Counted from the first letter of the stretch, positions 53,601 through 59,389 are shown. The stretch is 64,000 bases of DNA from Ctena decussata (GCA_963989385.1 OZ022503.1:50714858-50778857); one strand, 5' to 3'. Made by a program: numbers and translations. Notes: generated from the sequence alone by a model not told the origin.

Positions 53601-56600
53601 TGCATTGTAAGCCTATGGAACCTTGTGAACAAAATATCTCAAGACCACCTGATGCTAGGAGCATGATTTTATGCAGGAAGATACTGCCTATGGTGTAGAT
53701 GACCTGATTAACTTTTGAAAATAATTTGTAAATTTTGGATTGAGTTATGCCCCTTTTTCAACTTAGTGCATTATTTGCCTATGGAAGCTTGTGAACAAAA
53801 TATCTGGAGAACCCCTGATGCTAGGATCATGATTTTTGCAGGTTGATATTGCCCAAGGTGTAGATGACCTGATTAACTTTCGAAAACAATCCGTAAATTT
53901 TTGACTGAGTTAAGCCCCTTTTTCGACTTAGTGCATTGTAAGCCTATGGTACAAAGGTACAAGCATTATTGGATGAACCTTCTCTAGAGACAAGCATATG
54001 GTTGGGGGCATAGTGTTTCATAAACACATTTTCTAGTTAATCTGGAGATGTATGAAGTTGTTTGAAATTTTTGTGATTTCAGGACAAACAAAACTTCTGG
54101 AGGCTCTAGGAGGAGAACTAAAGATTCCATGTTATGGCATACAGAGGACCATGAATACGCCCTCAGACTCCCTCTACAGTGTTGCCAAGTAAGTGTCACA
54201 ATGTACAGGTGTTAATATGAATGGATACAATTTCAGAGAATGCAACTCTGCTATTTTTAGTTTTGTCTCCTTGGGAGGCAAAACTAGGAATGGGGGAGTT
54301 GCTTACTCTTACATCCTAATATGACAGTCGTGTCAGTATGTAAGCAACCTTTGCACCTTTAATGAAGGAAGAGTACTATGTAAAATTTTACCCTTAGAGT
54401 GCTAAAACATGAAAATACATGTGGTTGAATTTGCAAACAGCATAGATCTAGATAAGCAGTAGTGAACTGCCTCATCTGGATCTACACCTTTTGCCTTCTA
54501 GACGTTTAGACATGATACAGCATGGACAAAACATTTTTTGAAATTTCGCAGACTTAAACTTTATTATCTGTTTTTTGACACTTTATGGATTGCTGTTGGA
54601 ATTTCAGCTTTTACAAGAAAGCTATAGAAGTTGCACAAGGGGTAGGACCCTACTGGATTGCGGGATATTCATTTGGTTCAATGATAGCATTTGAGATTGC
54701 CATACAGCTGCAGTCTGAGGGCAAGAAAGTGGAGAAGCTGATTATGCTAGATGGTTCCCCACTGTATATACAGGCACAGATCTCACAGGCCATAAAAGGA
54801 CTTCCCACTAATTCCACGCAGGAGCAGGTAAGAATGCACTGTTAACCATTTCTCCACTGGAGGCCTTGCATCCAGTGACAGAAGAATTCAAACATTCAAA
54901 AAATTGGATCAAAACAGTATGCCCTCTCAAATGTTATCTGTGTGGGTATAAATACTGATATACTCAGTGGGCCTCCAGCCCCCACAGCTCCTACGGCTAC
55001 TAGGCTATGGAAACCTTTACCTTTTAAAGCCACTGGTTTTTTTAAAATTTGTAACGAATGAGCAAGGCATTAAGGTCTCAGGTGAGCTACAGGACCATTG
55101 GCCCTCTCATCAGCCATGGCATAAAAACTTTCTTAAAGCTGGTCTGATGGATTGGTTGACTACTTGATACTCTTGATTCATATTTCACACTCTACTGACT
55201 GTGGAATTGAATTCCAAAATTGTATTCTTTCTAGCTTGTAAGTCCAATTTATTAGATTTTTTATAAATAAATTCATGGAACCTAACACACTTTTCCATGG
55301 AATTCTTGTTGCAGTTTGAGAAAGGTTAATTCATTTGCAGGGTTTCCACTGTTAGGGAAAAACATCTGGAAATTGATTTTTTTCCTGGTCCGGGAAAAGT
55401 CAGAGAATTTTGTGGTTGGTCAGGGAAATTTAGAAAGGACTTGGAAAGTCAGGCAAGGTGAGGGAATTTGAAAACAAATGGCTATGCTCCCATGGGGGGC
55501 AAATTGTTTCCTTTAAGAGTAGCCCCCAATTTCCAAGTGATACAGTGAGCAATGTTGAAGTAAAGAGTAAAATTTACTTCTGGGTCCGTAAAAAGGGTAT
55601 GAAAAAAACGTAAAATGTCAAGGAAAAGTTAGGGAATTTTGAAGTGGCAGTTAGAGCAACCAGGTTTGTAGATTTTAGTGTACCTTCTTAAGCCTCAGTA
55701 AAGATGATGTATCAAGATTGTAGTAATGTTCACTTATTTCTTGTCACAGATCCAAGAAGCTATAGAGGCAGGGAGTCTTGTTAACTGGATGACATTTTAT
55801 GGTCCGGTGAAGAACAAGAGCCTCACCTACGGCATACTCAGGAAGCTACCAAGCTTGGAAGAGAGGCTGGACACTGCTGTTGATCTTACAATGGGAAATA
55901 CTGTTGTCAGGTATGTCAGGGCCCCAGGGAGCTACCAACATTTTAAGGTCCAGTGAAAAACAAGAGCTTGCATCATACTTGGTGTAATGGTATATTTACA
56001 TACTGTGATTGACCTCTTATCACTTCAGGGTCATATGTCCTTAATTTCACAGTTCAGTGATATTGTCATATCTCTGGTAATATTTTAGAGGTTTCAACAA
56101 TACACAGTTCCGAGCCACACCCAGAATGTCAAAGTCACCTGATTGTGTATAAATGGCCAATGCAACAACAACTTAGCATGTGACATAGTCTCACAAACAA
56201 AATTGCACATGTTCAATGTCTAACACAGGGGTGATAACAGACTGGGATTCTCAATCCTGAAAGTCTGTAAATTGAATCCTGAATTCAGCCAAAAATTTCT
56301 TAAACCACTCATAATTAGCTAAAAAAAAACAATATATCAATAAAAATCAGTCAGTTTATGCTTATTTCATGCAAAAATTCTGATTTTAATATGTTGAAAC
56401 CAAATTTCAACAATAATGGATGTGACCTTATATGAATCCTGTGCGAGTGCTAAATCATGAAATCAGGATTAATCGTGAATTTTATCACCCCTGCAAGTGA
56501 GTAACAGAAGTCTGTGAGTTTACCTTACAGTTAATGGCAAGATATATACCTGTTTAAAGTAGATGAGGTTTTCGGAACTCTCTATTCTTAGAATAACTGT

Positions 56601-58586
56601 TTATTCTGACACTGCAGTTGATCCCATTTTCACTTGACCAGTATTGTCCATTTTAAACATGCCCTAGTTAAAGTCAAGCTCCCATAAGTGGCGCTTCATT
56701 GTCTTCTGACCATTCTTGTTTAAACAGTGCTCCTCTTTTCAGGAGCTCTGAAGTTTCACATATTAACTTTACTCCATAGCCGGGCCTTACCAATCCATAT
56801 ATGAGCCGGCCGGGCCGGGTAGCGCAATTGGTAGGGCACCTGACTCGTAAGTCAGAGGTCCTGGGTTCGAATCCCGGTCTGGCCACATACTTTCCTTTCT
56901 CCTTCCGCTGATTCAAGAAGGGCAGTTGTCAGTTACTGGCGAAAGTATGTGCACTTAGTACTGGTTAACCGCTTAGGAGGTCTAAGCCTGCCCAGGAATA
57001 GTGTGGTTAGGTTAACTGACCGTCCCGACATGACCTTAGTTGTTTACCGTGGACGTTAAGCATCAAATCAACCAACCAACCATATATGAGCCACGACACG
57101 ACAAACCAACAAAGTGAGCCACTTGGGGACGGTCGTTACGAGAATTGCAACAACAAAACCAACAAAGTGGCATGTGTGCCCAGCAAAGACTCAGACCAGC
57201 CTTGGCATCCACCCAGTTTGATCAGTCTTTGGTGTGCACTTGAAGGGTAGCTTTATGTGTAGGCTTGCTCCAGGCTGACAGCAAAGAATCTGATCACACT
57301 GGGCGGACACCCAGACTGATCCAAGACTTTGATGTGCCCACATGCCACTTTGTTGGTCTTGTTGTGTCACGGCTCATATACCTTTCTTTCCGACAGCGAA
57401 AGTCCAAAGAGGACAGCGTGGCTGGCTGCTAAAAACAAAGTTCTCCAAGGCAAGAAAGAAGAGAAGGATGATGTATTTAAGGCAGCTAAAGAGCTGATGA
57501 GACTGAAGAGGAGGGAGAAGGCTCTAGACTTCATTACTCACGTTTCCATGGCAAAGGCATATAAACCCTTCAAGAGATTTGAAGGTTGGTAGTAAATGGT
57601 CATCTAGTCTTTATTTGGCTGCAAGCTGGGGATTTATTCTTCCCCAAAGAATTACCCCCAATACAGAAATCAGAATTGTGTATTTCTGCTTTTACATGAG
57701 TTTTTTCGTTCCAAAACAACCCTGAAAAATTTAGATTTTCGGAGGGTTGTTGTGAAGGGGTTTGGGTAGTCGTATCCAAATAAATATCAAAGATAGAAAG
57801 ATTGGGGATATGGCAGTCAGCCAGAGAGAGACAACTGGAGGCCTCATCACTCAAGCTGCTATTGCTAAAGCTTAAATACCATTTAAGAAGTTTAAGGGTA
57901 GATTTCAACACCCATGTTAATATGGTGAAAGATGAAAAATTAGAGAAGTTTAAAGGTAAGAATTTTAAGATTTTACTTTTTGGGACAGGAGTGCCTGAGC
58001 AAACAGTGTAGATCCAGATCAGGCTGCTCCTAAAAAAGAACTTTAATCAGGTCTTCATATTTACCAGTCTATTACTTTGCCCGATAGAATTTCTTGTTCA
58101 AATTTAAGGTGTATGGCTACACATCCAACTTTTCCTGCCATTTTTGCAAAGGGGAAGAACTATTCTTCCTGTTTTCTTCCCTGAGCAAAAAAAGTCCTTC
58201 CAAAAAGGGTCAGCTCTTTAAAGGAAAGAATTTGCTCCTAAGGGAGCAAATTCTTTCTTTTGAAGAGTTGACCCCAATGGAGAATGGGAGCAAAATGAAA
58301 CTGCAGAGTTGCTTCCCTTGAAAGTGTACCCATTCATTTAAAGGATCTTCATTGGAGTAATACCAGAAACATTGCTTTTCCAGGTGATATCTACCTTCAC
58401 CGAGTGAAAACTCCACCAGTATTTGAGGCAGTATCTCTGGCTACAGATTATGGCCTCCAAGAACACTGTACAGGACTAGTTCACCTCCGTTTCTATAATG
58501 GCGATCATGAGTCCTTCATTGTGAAGGAAGCAGTCAAGCCTCTTAAAAATGACATTCATGCTAATCTAGGTGTGAAGGATGAGTAG
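11795..58586 (+). CDS. Fatty acid synthase-like protein with intact KS and TE but degenerate MAT/DH/ER and no KR core or ACP (34 coding exons, 2027 aa)
   Basis: Homologous along its length to animal FASN. Exons: 11795-11875, 12911-13057, 16198-16372, 17141-17299, 17944-18088, 19184-19260, 20195-20310, 21216-21330, 22408-22551, 23503-23601, 23960-24136, 24710-24858, 25530-25641, 26314-26481, 28526-28684, 31835-31949, 33211-33638, 35767-35907, 37158-37279, 38051-38192, 39152-39263, 41192-41454, 42327-42566, 43183-43332, 44007-44210, 45433-45647, 46732-46932, 47891-48062, 50482-51159, 54083-54188, 54608-54827, 55750-55910, 57397-57584, 58384-58586. All introns are GT-AG, mostly phase 1. Exon phases match at every junction and the sum is 6084 nt, ending in TAG. 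The start ATG directly follows an AG acceptor, so the 5' UTR exon lies further upstream and was not found. The protein is about 500 aa shorter than typical animal FASN. KS and TE catalytic residues are kept; MAT, DH and ER motifs are lost; the pseudo-ME/pseudo-KR block, KR core and ACP are not encoded. The long open frame argues against a pseudogene. Actual activity is unknown. Confidence 0.9.
12407..12489. repeat. Short palindrome in intron 1
   Basis: AGTTACCAAATGACCTGGTC and GGTCGTTTGGTAACTATA are inverse; the outer arms AAATGAAAAGGAG / CTCTTTTTCATTTTG pair too. Confidence 0.5.
13111..13155 (+). repeat. C tract and CACC microsatellite in intron 2
   Basis: A C run followed by (CACC)n. Low-complexity sequence; length is likely variable. 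Confidence 0.8.
14596..14832. mobile_element. MITE-A copy (intron 2)
   Basis: Palindromic element with ends TGAGCCGCGACA and TGTTGCGGCTCA and inner arms CCAACAAAGTGG / CCACTTTGTTGG. The middle carries a second inverted pair around GATCAGCCTGGGCAT. Other copies lie in introns 15, 17, 22, 25, 26 and 32 and 3' of the gene. Confidence 0.8.
14836..16183. mobile_element. Pearl-like element with about 170-bp tandem core (intron 2)
   Basis: Starts AGCTCGCCAGAACG, then GTCCGCG repeats, then about five decaying units with TGGATGTTTTGGTTAAAG and TGACCTTGATGTCAAGGTCA. Ends CAGGCGAGCTATGCTGTC with a GGCGACAGCTC hairpin. Ends 15 bp before the acceptor of exon 3. Includes C-rich runs (15714-15745, 15905-15948). 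Internally deleted relatives sit near 18785-18838, 28290-28410, 40525-40690 and 51815-51935. Confidence 0.65.
16850..17062. mobile_element. MITE-B copy (intron 3); family description
   Basis: About 210 bp. Ends are inverse CACTTAAAGCACCAAAATG and TTTTGGAGCATTGAGTG. It carries a strong central hairpin GATCCAGATGAGGTGG ... CCACCTCATCTGTATC, then TACACTGTTTGCCCTCTAGT. Other full or near-full copies: 14089-14300, 34415-34627, 36051-36259, 37521-37720, 40943-41134, 54388-54596. Partial copies lie near 18955-19065, 20790-20860, 25290-25505, 32915-33060 and 48137-48380. One copy is split at 26486-26650 and 28118-28150. Confidence 0.75.
17344..17815. repeat. AT-rich ATATCT minisatellite in intron 4
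   Basis: About 470 bp of irregular repeats built on the self-complementary AAGATATCTTATAT. The block begins 45 bp after the KS active-site exon and nearly fills that part of the intron. It can fold in many registers. Confidence 0.8.
19321..19372 (+). repeat. Homopolymer C tract of about 45-50 nt in intron 6
   Basis: Almost pure C, interrupted by one T near its start. The proline run it would encode is an artefact. Length in the assembly is probably unreliable. Confidence 0.9.
19665..19830 (+). mobile_element. tRNA-derived SINE, family 2 (copy 1)
   Basis: A head with GGAGCGGCTGTAG and B box AGATCGATCCC, then the body TCTTTCGGATGAGACTTTAA and a (CACT)n tail. Near-perfect 12-bp target duplication AACATTATTGAC / AACATAATTGAC at 19653-19664 and 19831-19842. 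It sits in intron 6. Confidence 0.82.
22781..22910. repeat. 130-bp foldback in intron 9
   Basis: TTATCGAAGTGTAAACTACA on the left pairs with TGTAGTTTACACTTCGATAA on the right, with GTGACCCAATG on both inner arms. A short loop contains the small hairpin GAACCCCGAAGGGGTTC. Confidence 0.75.
23960..24136 (+). CDS. KS-MAT linker, exon 11, residues 420-478
   Basis: Exon 11 encodes 58 residues with the FASN linker pattern: an ARNVHCVEKIRDFV helix like the one after the KS domain, followed by a strand reading RAFIQLGP. The phase-1 acceptor at 23959 and donor at 24137 are clean. In FASN this region forms the small alpha/beta platform that positions MAT beside KS, so its conservation suggests the architecture is kept even though MAT chemistry is lost. 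Confidence 0.8.
24326..24390 (+). repeat. Fragment of SINE family 1 body
   Basis: ATTACTGGCGAAAATATGTG followed by CACTTAGTACTGGTTAG matches the central body of the three full SINEs. Head and tail are missing. Confidence 0.55.
24710..33638 (+). CDS. Malonyl/acetyl transferase (MAT) domain, catalytically degenerate, exons 12-17, residues 479-855
   Basis: In FASN this domain loads acetyl and malonyl groups from CoA onto ACP. The fold is recognisable: RPICFCLEDF occupies the place of the first strand, a helix precedes the nucleophile elbow, and AAYVDGALSLDQ matches the AGYADGCLSQEE-type helix of FASN. The GHSLGE elbow reads GCGLTE (26364-26381), so the Ser is Gly585. The Arg that binds the malonyl carboxylate aligns with Val in AECVGRYIEK. 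The catalytic His aligns with Tyr688 in VPLYSGY (codon 31873-31875). The glycine-rich oxyanion loop at the start is also absent. Exon 17 (33211-33638, 428 nt) is the longest MAT exon and carries a Ser-rich insert of about 45 residues between the last MAT strand and the helix before DH. Acyl transfer by the usual mechanism should be impossible. Confidence 0.85.
26652..28118. mobile_element. Element with 146-bp tandem core, inserted inside a MITE-B (intron 14)
   Basis: Starts ATGTCCCCCCACC with a hairpin to GGTGAGGGGGGACATATTG, then GGCGTCAGCGTC repeats, then about nine units of 146 bp (GGTGACCTTGACCTCATTTT recurs near 26835, 26992, 27138, 27282, 27430, 27577, 27722, 27868 and 28014). Ends GGTGGGGGGACATC and ACATTTCTAGTTT. 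The halves of a MITE-B flank it (TTGCAGACATTAATT before, GTCATCTGCTTTTTGGC after). Confidence 0.7.
29150..30115. repeat. Tandem array of about 180-bp units (intron 15)
   Basis: About five units with GTTGACATCATCTGGATGCT, CAAGGTCAAGGTCACAGA and TTTGCGTTAAAGTTTTGTG. It is the same family as 440-840 in the opposite orientation. Begins with GTCCATCTGTGTG repeats. Confidence 0.75.
30250..30360. repeat. Dispersed repeat fragment (intron 15)
   Basis: CAGGGTTTCCACGGTCGAGG and GTCAGGGAATTTTAGAA match 55340-55450 (intron 31) and, in part, 31040-31100. Coding potential none. Confidence 0.45.
31454..31570. repeat. MITE-E hairpin (intron 15); family description
   Basis: TTCCAAAACAATAATAAAGA, then AGATCTAGATCTGTCTTACA and its inverse, closing GGGATTGTTTTGGAAG. 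Diverged relatives lie near 38225-38300, 40250-40380, 48760-48920, 57700-57760 and 63780-63830. Confidence 0.55.
31576..31818. mobile_element. MITE-A copy (intron 15)
   Basis: Ends TATGAGCCACAACACGAG and GACGCGGCTCATAT. The right end lies 16 bp before the first base of exon 16, so the acceptor's branch region falls in the element. Confidence 0.8.
34911..35209. mobile_element. TA-flanked palindromic MITE (intron 17)
   Basis: Left end CCGTAATCGACCCATTTACC, right end GGTAAATGGGTCGATTACGG, a perfect inverse, flanked by TATA/TATA. No ORF of note. Confidence 0.75.
35475..35718. mobile_element. MITE-A copy (intron 17)
   Basis: Ends TATAAGCCATGACACAAG and GTGTCGCGGCTTATA; the right end is 48 bp before exon 18. 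Confidence 0.78.
35767..41454 (+). CDS. Dehydratase (DH) double-hotdog domain, catalytically degenerate, exons 18-22, residues 856-1115
   Basis: Exon 18 encodes FLSPLVEWDHSVSWNIP, which matches the FASN strand leading into DH. Exon 19 (37158-37279) should carry the HxxxGxxxxP active site; the aligned stretch reads LQSEEMVGIHSPVSVLLYQS, so neither His nor the GRVLFP motif is present. Exons 20 and 21 match the rest of the first hotdog weakly. Exon 22 (41192-41454) aligns its WEDDWLSFIND to the FASN strand and helix holding the catalytic Asp, which is Asn1073 here; the partner Gln is Glu1077. The YGPxFQ motif is also gone. After exon 22 the sequence passes straight to ER: the roughly 500-residue pseudo-methyltransferase/pseudo-KR block of FASN is absent, and the 871-bp intron between exons 22 and 23 holds no coding sequence for it. 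Confidence 0.78.
36328..36858. repeat. Degenerate palindromic repeat (intron 18)
   Basis: Ends share AACTGGGCCCAG and GAACAACTGGGTGC. The interior repeats TTGTGTTTATGGGTA and has the inverse pair GAGGAGCTTTTGCA / TGCAAAGCTCCTC. Related to 38363-38607. Confidence 0.45.
38363..38607. mobile_element. Palindromic MITE with GGGCCCAGTTGTT ends (intron 20)
   Basis: AGGCCCAGTTGTTCAAAG at the left is inverse to TTTAAACAACTGGGCCCA at the right. The central hairpin GAGAAGCTTTTGCAG / TGCAAAAGCTTCTC matches that at 36.66 kb. Confidence 0.65.
39300..40110. mobile_element. Nonautonomous TA-flanked DNA transposon in intron 21
   Basis: Left end TACAGGCCAACTTCG, right end CGAAGTTAGCCTGTA. The ends are inverted and each includes a TA dinucleotide. 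Internal subrepeats such as TCGAAGTGAT and CTCGAACTTCGG echo the termini. The short ORFs inside do not resemble a transposase. Confidence 0.65.
40704..40926. mobile_element. 223-bp foldback (intron 21)
   Basis: Left GGGGTCGTATTTATAAAACG and right CGGTTTTATAAATACGACCC. The arms pair almost throughout, with a central CTGGAGGAACAGT / ACTATTCCTCCAG. Confidence 0.8.
41812..42012. mobile_element. MITE-A copy (intron 22)
   Basis: Ends TTAAGCCCCGACACAACA and TGTCGTGTCATGGCTCAT. Internal GATCAGAGTCTTTGCTGT and its partner are present. More than 300 bp from the next exon. Confidence 0.7.
42327..45647 (+). CDS. Enoyl reductase (ER) domain, NADPH site lost, exons 23-26, residues 1116-1385
   Basis: Medium-chain dehydrogenase fold. 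Exon 23 aligns VSRVMVYSLHGYNKMM with the FASN YYASLNFRDIM region. Exon 24 aligns VPYIIASHLLYDLAKVRDGQ with the helix and turn before the nucleotide site. At the exon 24-25 junction the ungapped alignment places PPIDTTG where FASN has SGSGGVG, so the dinucleotide-binding glycines are nearly all replaced. Exon 25 continues with SLASQLGCSVFTST, a good match to the first Rossmann helix and second strand, and with GQGVDVCIRLSSG. Exon 26 covers the C-terminal half. Fold likely kept, NADPH binding very doubtful. Confidence 0.78.
42772..42939 (-). mobile_element. tRNA-derived SINE, family 2 (copy 2)
   Basis: Minus-strand copy of the 19.7-kb SINE in intron 23, tail (GAGT)n on +. Target duplication AATATGCACGAGAA at 42758-42771 and 42940-42953. 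Confidence 0.85.
44390..44770 (+). mobile_element. Possible relic of a mariner-type transposon (intron 25)
   Basis: ACAGGGTGTCTCAAAAAACA resembles a mariner-type terminal repeat. About 200 bp on, a broken frame reads LRKKGFEISQIMQESLQKI, which has the rhythm of a helix-turn-helix at the start of Tc1/mariner transposases. No partner end or longer ORF was found. Confidence 0.3.
45165..45412. mobile_element. MITE-A copy (intron 25)
   Basis: Ends TTGAGTTGCGACACGACA and TGTCACGGCTCAT. The right end is about 20 bp before exon 26. Confidence 0.78.
45664..45900. mobile_element. MITE-A copy (intron 26)
   Basis: Ends TTGAGCCGCGAAATGACT and TGTTGCGGCTCATAT. Begins 16 bp after the last base of exon 26, so exon 26 lies between two copies of one MITE. 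Confidence 0.78.
46131..46497. mobile_element. 367-bp foldback (intron 26)
   Basis: TAATACAACAACCCTTCCT at 46131 is exactly inverse to 46479-46497. Arms of about 180 bp contain ATTTTGGCGCGAC / GTCGCGCCAAAAT and ACGTCACATTGTAGG / CCTACAATGTGACGT. There is no internal ORF. Confidence 0.85.
46732..48062 (+). CDS. Ketoreductase (KR) C-terminal remnant and connector, exons 27-28, residues 1386-1510
   Basis: Exon 27 (201 nt, phase 0 on both sides) aligns with the very end of FASN KR: GFPEQRGILYN matches the GDVGILVE strand and SLDVLMTMITEPSLGSLAV matches the [20 protein letters not shown] helix-strand. The NADPH-binding Rossmann half and the catalytic Ser-Tyr-Lys segment are not encoded. Intron 26 (45648-46731) contains only a MITE and a long foldback, so no KR exon is hidden there. 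Exon 28 encodes a Ser/Met-rich stretch that matches the FASN KR-ACP connector only in position. Confidence 0.7.
49474..49743 (+). mobile_element. tRNA-derived SINE, family 1 (copy 2)
   Basis: Same head, body and AATC-type tail as the copy at 10.2 kb, bracketed by TTCATCATCACGG at 49461-49473 and 49744-49756. The anticodon loop differs (CAT) and the B box reads GGTTCAATACC. It interrupts a palindromic MITE in intron 28. Confidence 0.87.
49909..50392. repeat. Inverted-repeat region with TTCACAC ends (intron 28)
   Basis: CATTCACACAACCAAGG at the left and CTTTGCCCGTGTGAACAAAG at the right are imperfectly inverse. The CCGTGTGAACA motif recurs near 50107. Probably a decayed MITE. Confidence 0.4.
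50482..51159 (+). CDS. Long charged, proline-rich linker in the place of ACP, exon 29, residues 1510-1735
   Basis: At 678 nt this is the largest exon. It encodes about 215 low-complexity residues rich in Lys, Glu, Pro, Ser and Thr, including KKEKRTAKDKK, TPKGRKSGPKG and MTPMTPALKDVLTPSK, then runs into PLFIVHPVTG, the first strand of TE. In FASN the ACP with its phosphopantetheine DSL motif lies here. I find no D/G-x-D-S-L motif and no amphipathic four-helix pattern. The stretch is probably disordered. Repeated SP and TP pairs make phosphorylation possible (inference). Confidence 0.85.
52072..54038. mobile_element. Element with about 168-bp tandem core and 485-bp higher-order units (intron 29)
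   Basis: Starts AATTATGCCCCCAATTTTGG with a hairpin to AAATTGTGGGGGCATATTGG, then GTCCGTCTGTC repeats. GATGACCTGATTAACTTTTG recurs near 52399, 52566, 52884, 53057, 53368, 53537, 53699 and 53866: base unit about 168 bp, with longer 485-bp units that also carry GGAACTTGAAACTTTATACA. Ends GGTTGGGGGCATAG and ACATTTTCTAGTT, 45 bp before exon 30. Confidence 0.72.
54083..58586 (+). CDS. Thioesterase (TE) domain with intact catalytic triad, exons 30-34, residues 1736-2027
   Basis: Alpha/beta-hydrolase that in FASN releases the finished acyl chain. Exon 30 continues the first strand: GGELKIPCYGIQ matches the FASN SIPTYGLQ region. Exon 31 holds the nucleophile elbow AGYSFGS with S1792, and IMLDGSPLY with D1819. 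Exon 32 encodes the helical lid. Exon 33 is Lys-rich. Exon 34 holds FYNGDHESF with H2002, the position of the FASN GDHRTL His. The protein ends GVKDE at TAG 58584-58586. All three triad residues are in the expected order and spacing, so hydrolase activity is plausible. Confidence 0.9.
54388..54596. mobile_element. MITE-B copy (intron 30)
   Basis: Left CCCTTAGAGTGCTAAAACA, right TTTTTTGACACTTTATGGAT; central GAACTGCCTCATCTGGATC. Ends 11 bp before exon 31. Confidence 0.65.
56808..57079 (+). mobile_element. tRNA-derived SINE, family 1 (copy 3)
   Basis: Nearly identical to the 10.2-kb copy, anticodon triplet CGT. Target duplication CCATATATGAGCC at 56795-56807 and 57080-57092. The duplicated site is the terminal repeat of a MITE-A element, so the SINE landed on the end of that MITE. 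Confidence 0.87.
57087..57379. mobile_element. MITE-A copy (intron 32)
   Basis: Begins TGAGCCACGACACGACA, just after SINE copy 3, and ends TGTGTCACGGCTCATAT 17 bp before exon 33. A second partial left end (CAACAACAAAACCAACAAAG) near 57150 suggests an internal rearrangement. Confidence 0.72.
57821..57955 (+). other. Possible duplicated cassette exon of the TE domain (exon 33b)
   Basis: An open stretch between exons 33 and 34 encodes VDFNTHVNMVKDEKLEKFK, which resembles the end of exon 33 (LDFITHVSMAKAYKPFKRFE). It ends in a good donor (AAAG|GTAAG) with the same phase 1 as exon 33. An acceptor at 57820 gives a 135-nt phase-1/phase-1 cassette that keeps frame with exon 34; an acceptor at 57824 (phase 2) would allow it to replace exon 33. 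The polypyrimidine tract is weak, so it may be a decaying duplicate. Confidence 0.45.
58130..58340. repeat. MITE-D copy (intron 33); family description
   Basis: Centred on GAAAGAATTTGCTCCTAAGG, which pairs with GGAGCAAATTCTTTC; outer arms CAGAGTTGCTTCCCTTG and GGGGAAGAACTA. Related blocks lie near 12000-12180, 13735-13850, 19990-20090, 21500-21690, 28800-28920, 31120-31290, 41490-41740, 44820-44960, 47040-47130, 47560-47700, 49390-49460 and 55480-55560. Confidence 0.6.
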
Positions 58587-58677
58587 ATTCAGTTAGAGAG
58601 ATAGATTATTTACTGGCTATGTAAAGCTCCAATAGGCCAGCATATATTTCTAGGCATTACAACATGATGCACAGAAT

Positions 58678-58868
58678 ATTTGAGCCACGACACGAGAAAA
58701 CCAACAATGTGGTTGTGCGCCCAGTGCAGACTCAGATCAGCCTGGGCATCCGCCCAGTTTGACTAGACTCTTCGTTCGGTGCTCAAAGATCAGCGGATGC
58801 CCAGGCTGATCTGAGTCTGCGTTGGGCGCACAACCACATTGTTGGTTTTGTCGTGTCGCGGCTCATTT
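58678..58868. mobile_element. MITE-A copy, 3' of the gene
   Basis: Ends TTTGAGCCACGACACGAG and GTCGTGTCGCGGCTCATTT. The shortest and cleanest copy of the family; starts 92 bp after the stop codon, so it may lie in the 3' UTR. Confidence 0.8.
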
Positions 58869-59389
58869 GTTATCATTACTAGTCAGTTTGATTTCTTGGA
58901 GCAAATGTATTTATTACTAGTCAGTTTGATTTCTTGGAGCAAATGTATTTATTTCCAAATATCAACGTGACCTTGTACATACTATATGATGAATCAGAAC
59001 GAAAGCAATAGCTTATTTAGTTCTGCGCCAGTAATGACCACATGATCTATTAATAGTGCAAAATATTACTAGTCAATCCAATTTGTTCATGCAATTCCAA
59101 GTTCTACTTTTTGAAGGTATTTATTTTTGCCACTGTATTTTTGCTACTTATATATTTTACGAATTTTGTTAACAGTTCATTTTTGAATACAGTCTGTTTT
59201 GTTGATTTTAGGTGTTTGTTTTATTTATCTACCCCAAAAGTTGTCCTTATGTGAAGTGTTATCTCTTCACTAAGGTAATTAGGCTAAATATCACGGCCTT
59301 ATTGTCCAAAACTAACATCATTAGTTAACAGGAGGCTATATTTGTACAACATGTTGTACATAAAAACAAAGCCATTTTTGCAACAAAAA
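58869..59389 (+). other. 3' flank of the FAS-like gene
   Basis: No canonical AATAAA is seen after the stop. A variant AATACA near 59190 is followed by T/GT-rich sequence and is a possible poly(A) site. The rest is AT-rich and unassigned. Confidence 0.35.
58875..58950. repeat. 38-bp perfect tandem duplication
   Basis: ATTACTAGTCAGTTTGATTT with the rest of a 38-bp unit occurs twice in a row (58875 and 58913), suggesting a recent duplication. Confidence 0.85.

Noticed and set aside
11795..58586. Processed or decayed FASN pseudogene
   Set aside because: Introns are present, all splice sites are consensus, and no stop or frameshift occurs in 2027 codons; loss is confined to particular active sites.
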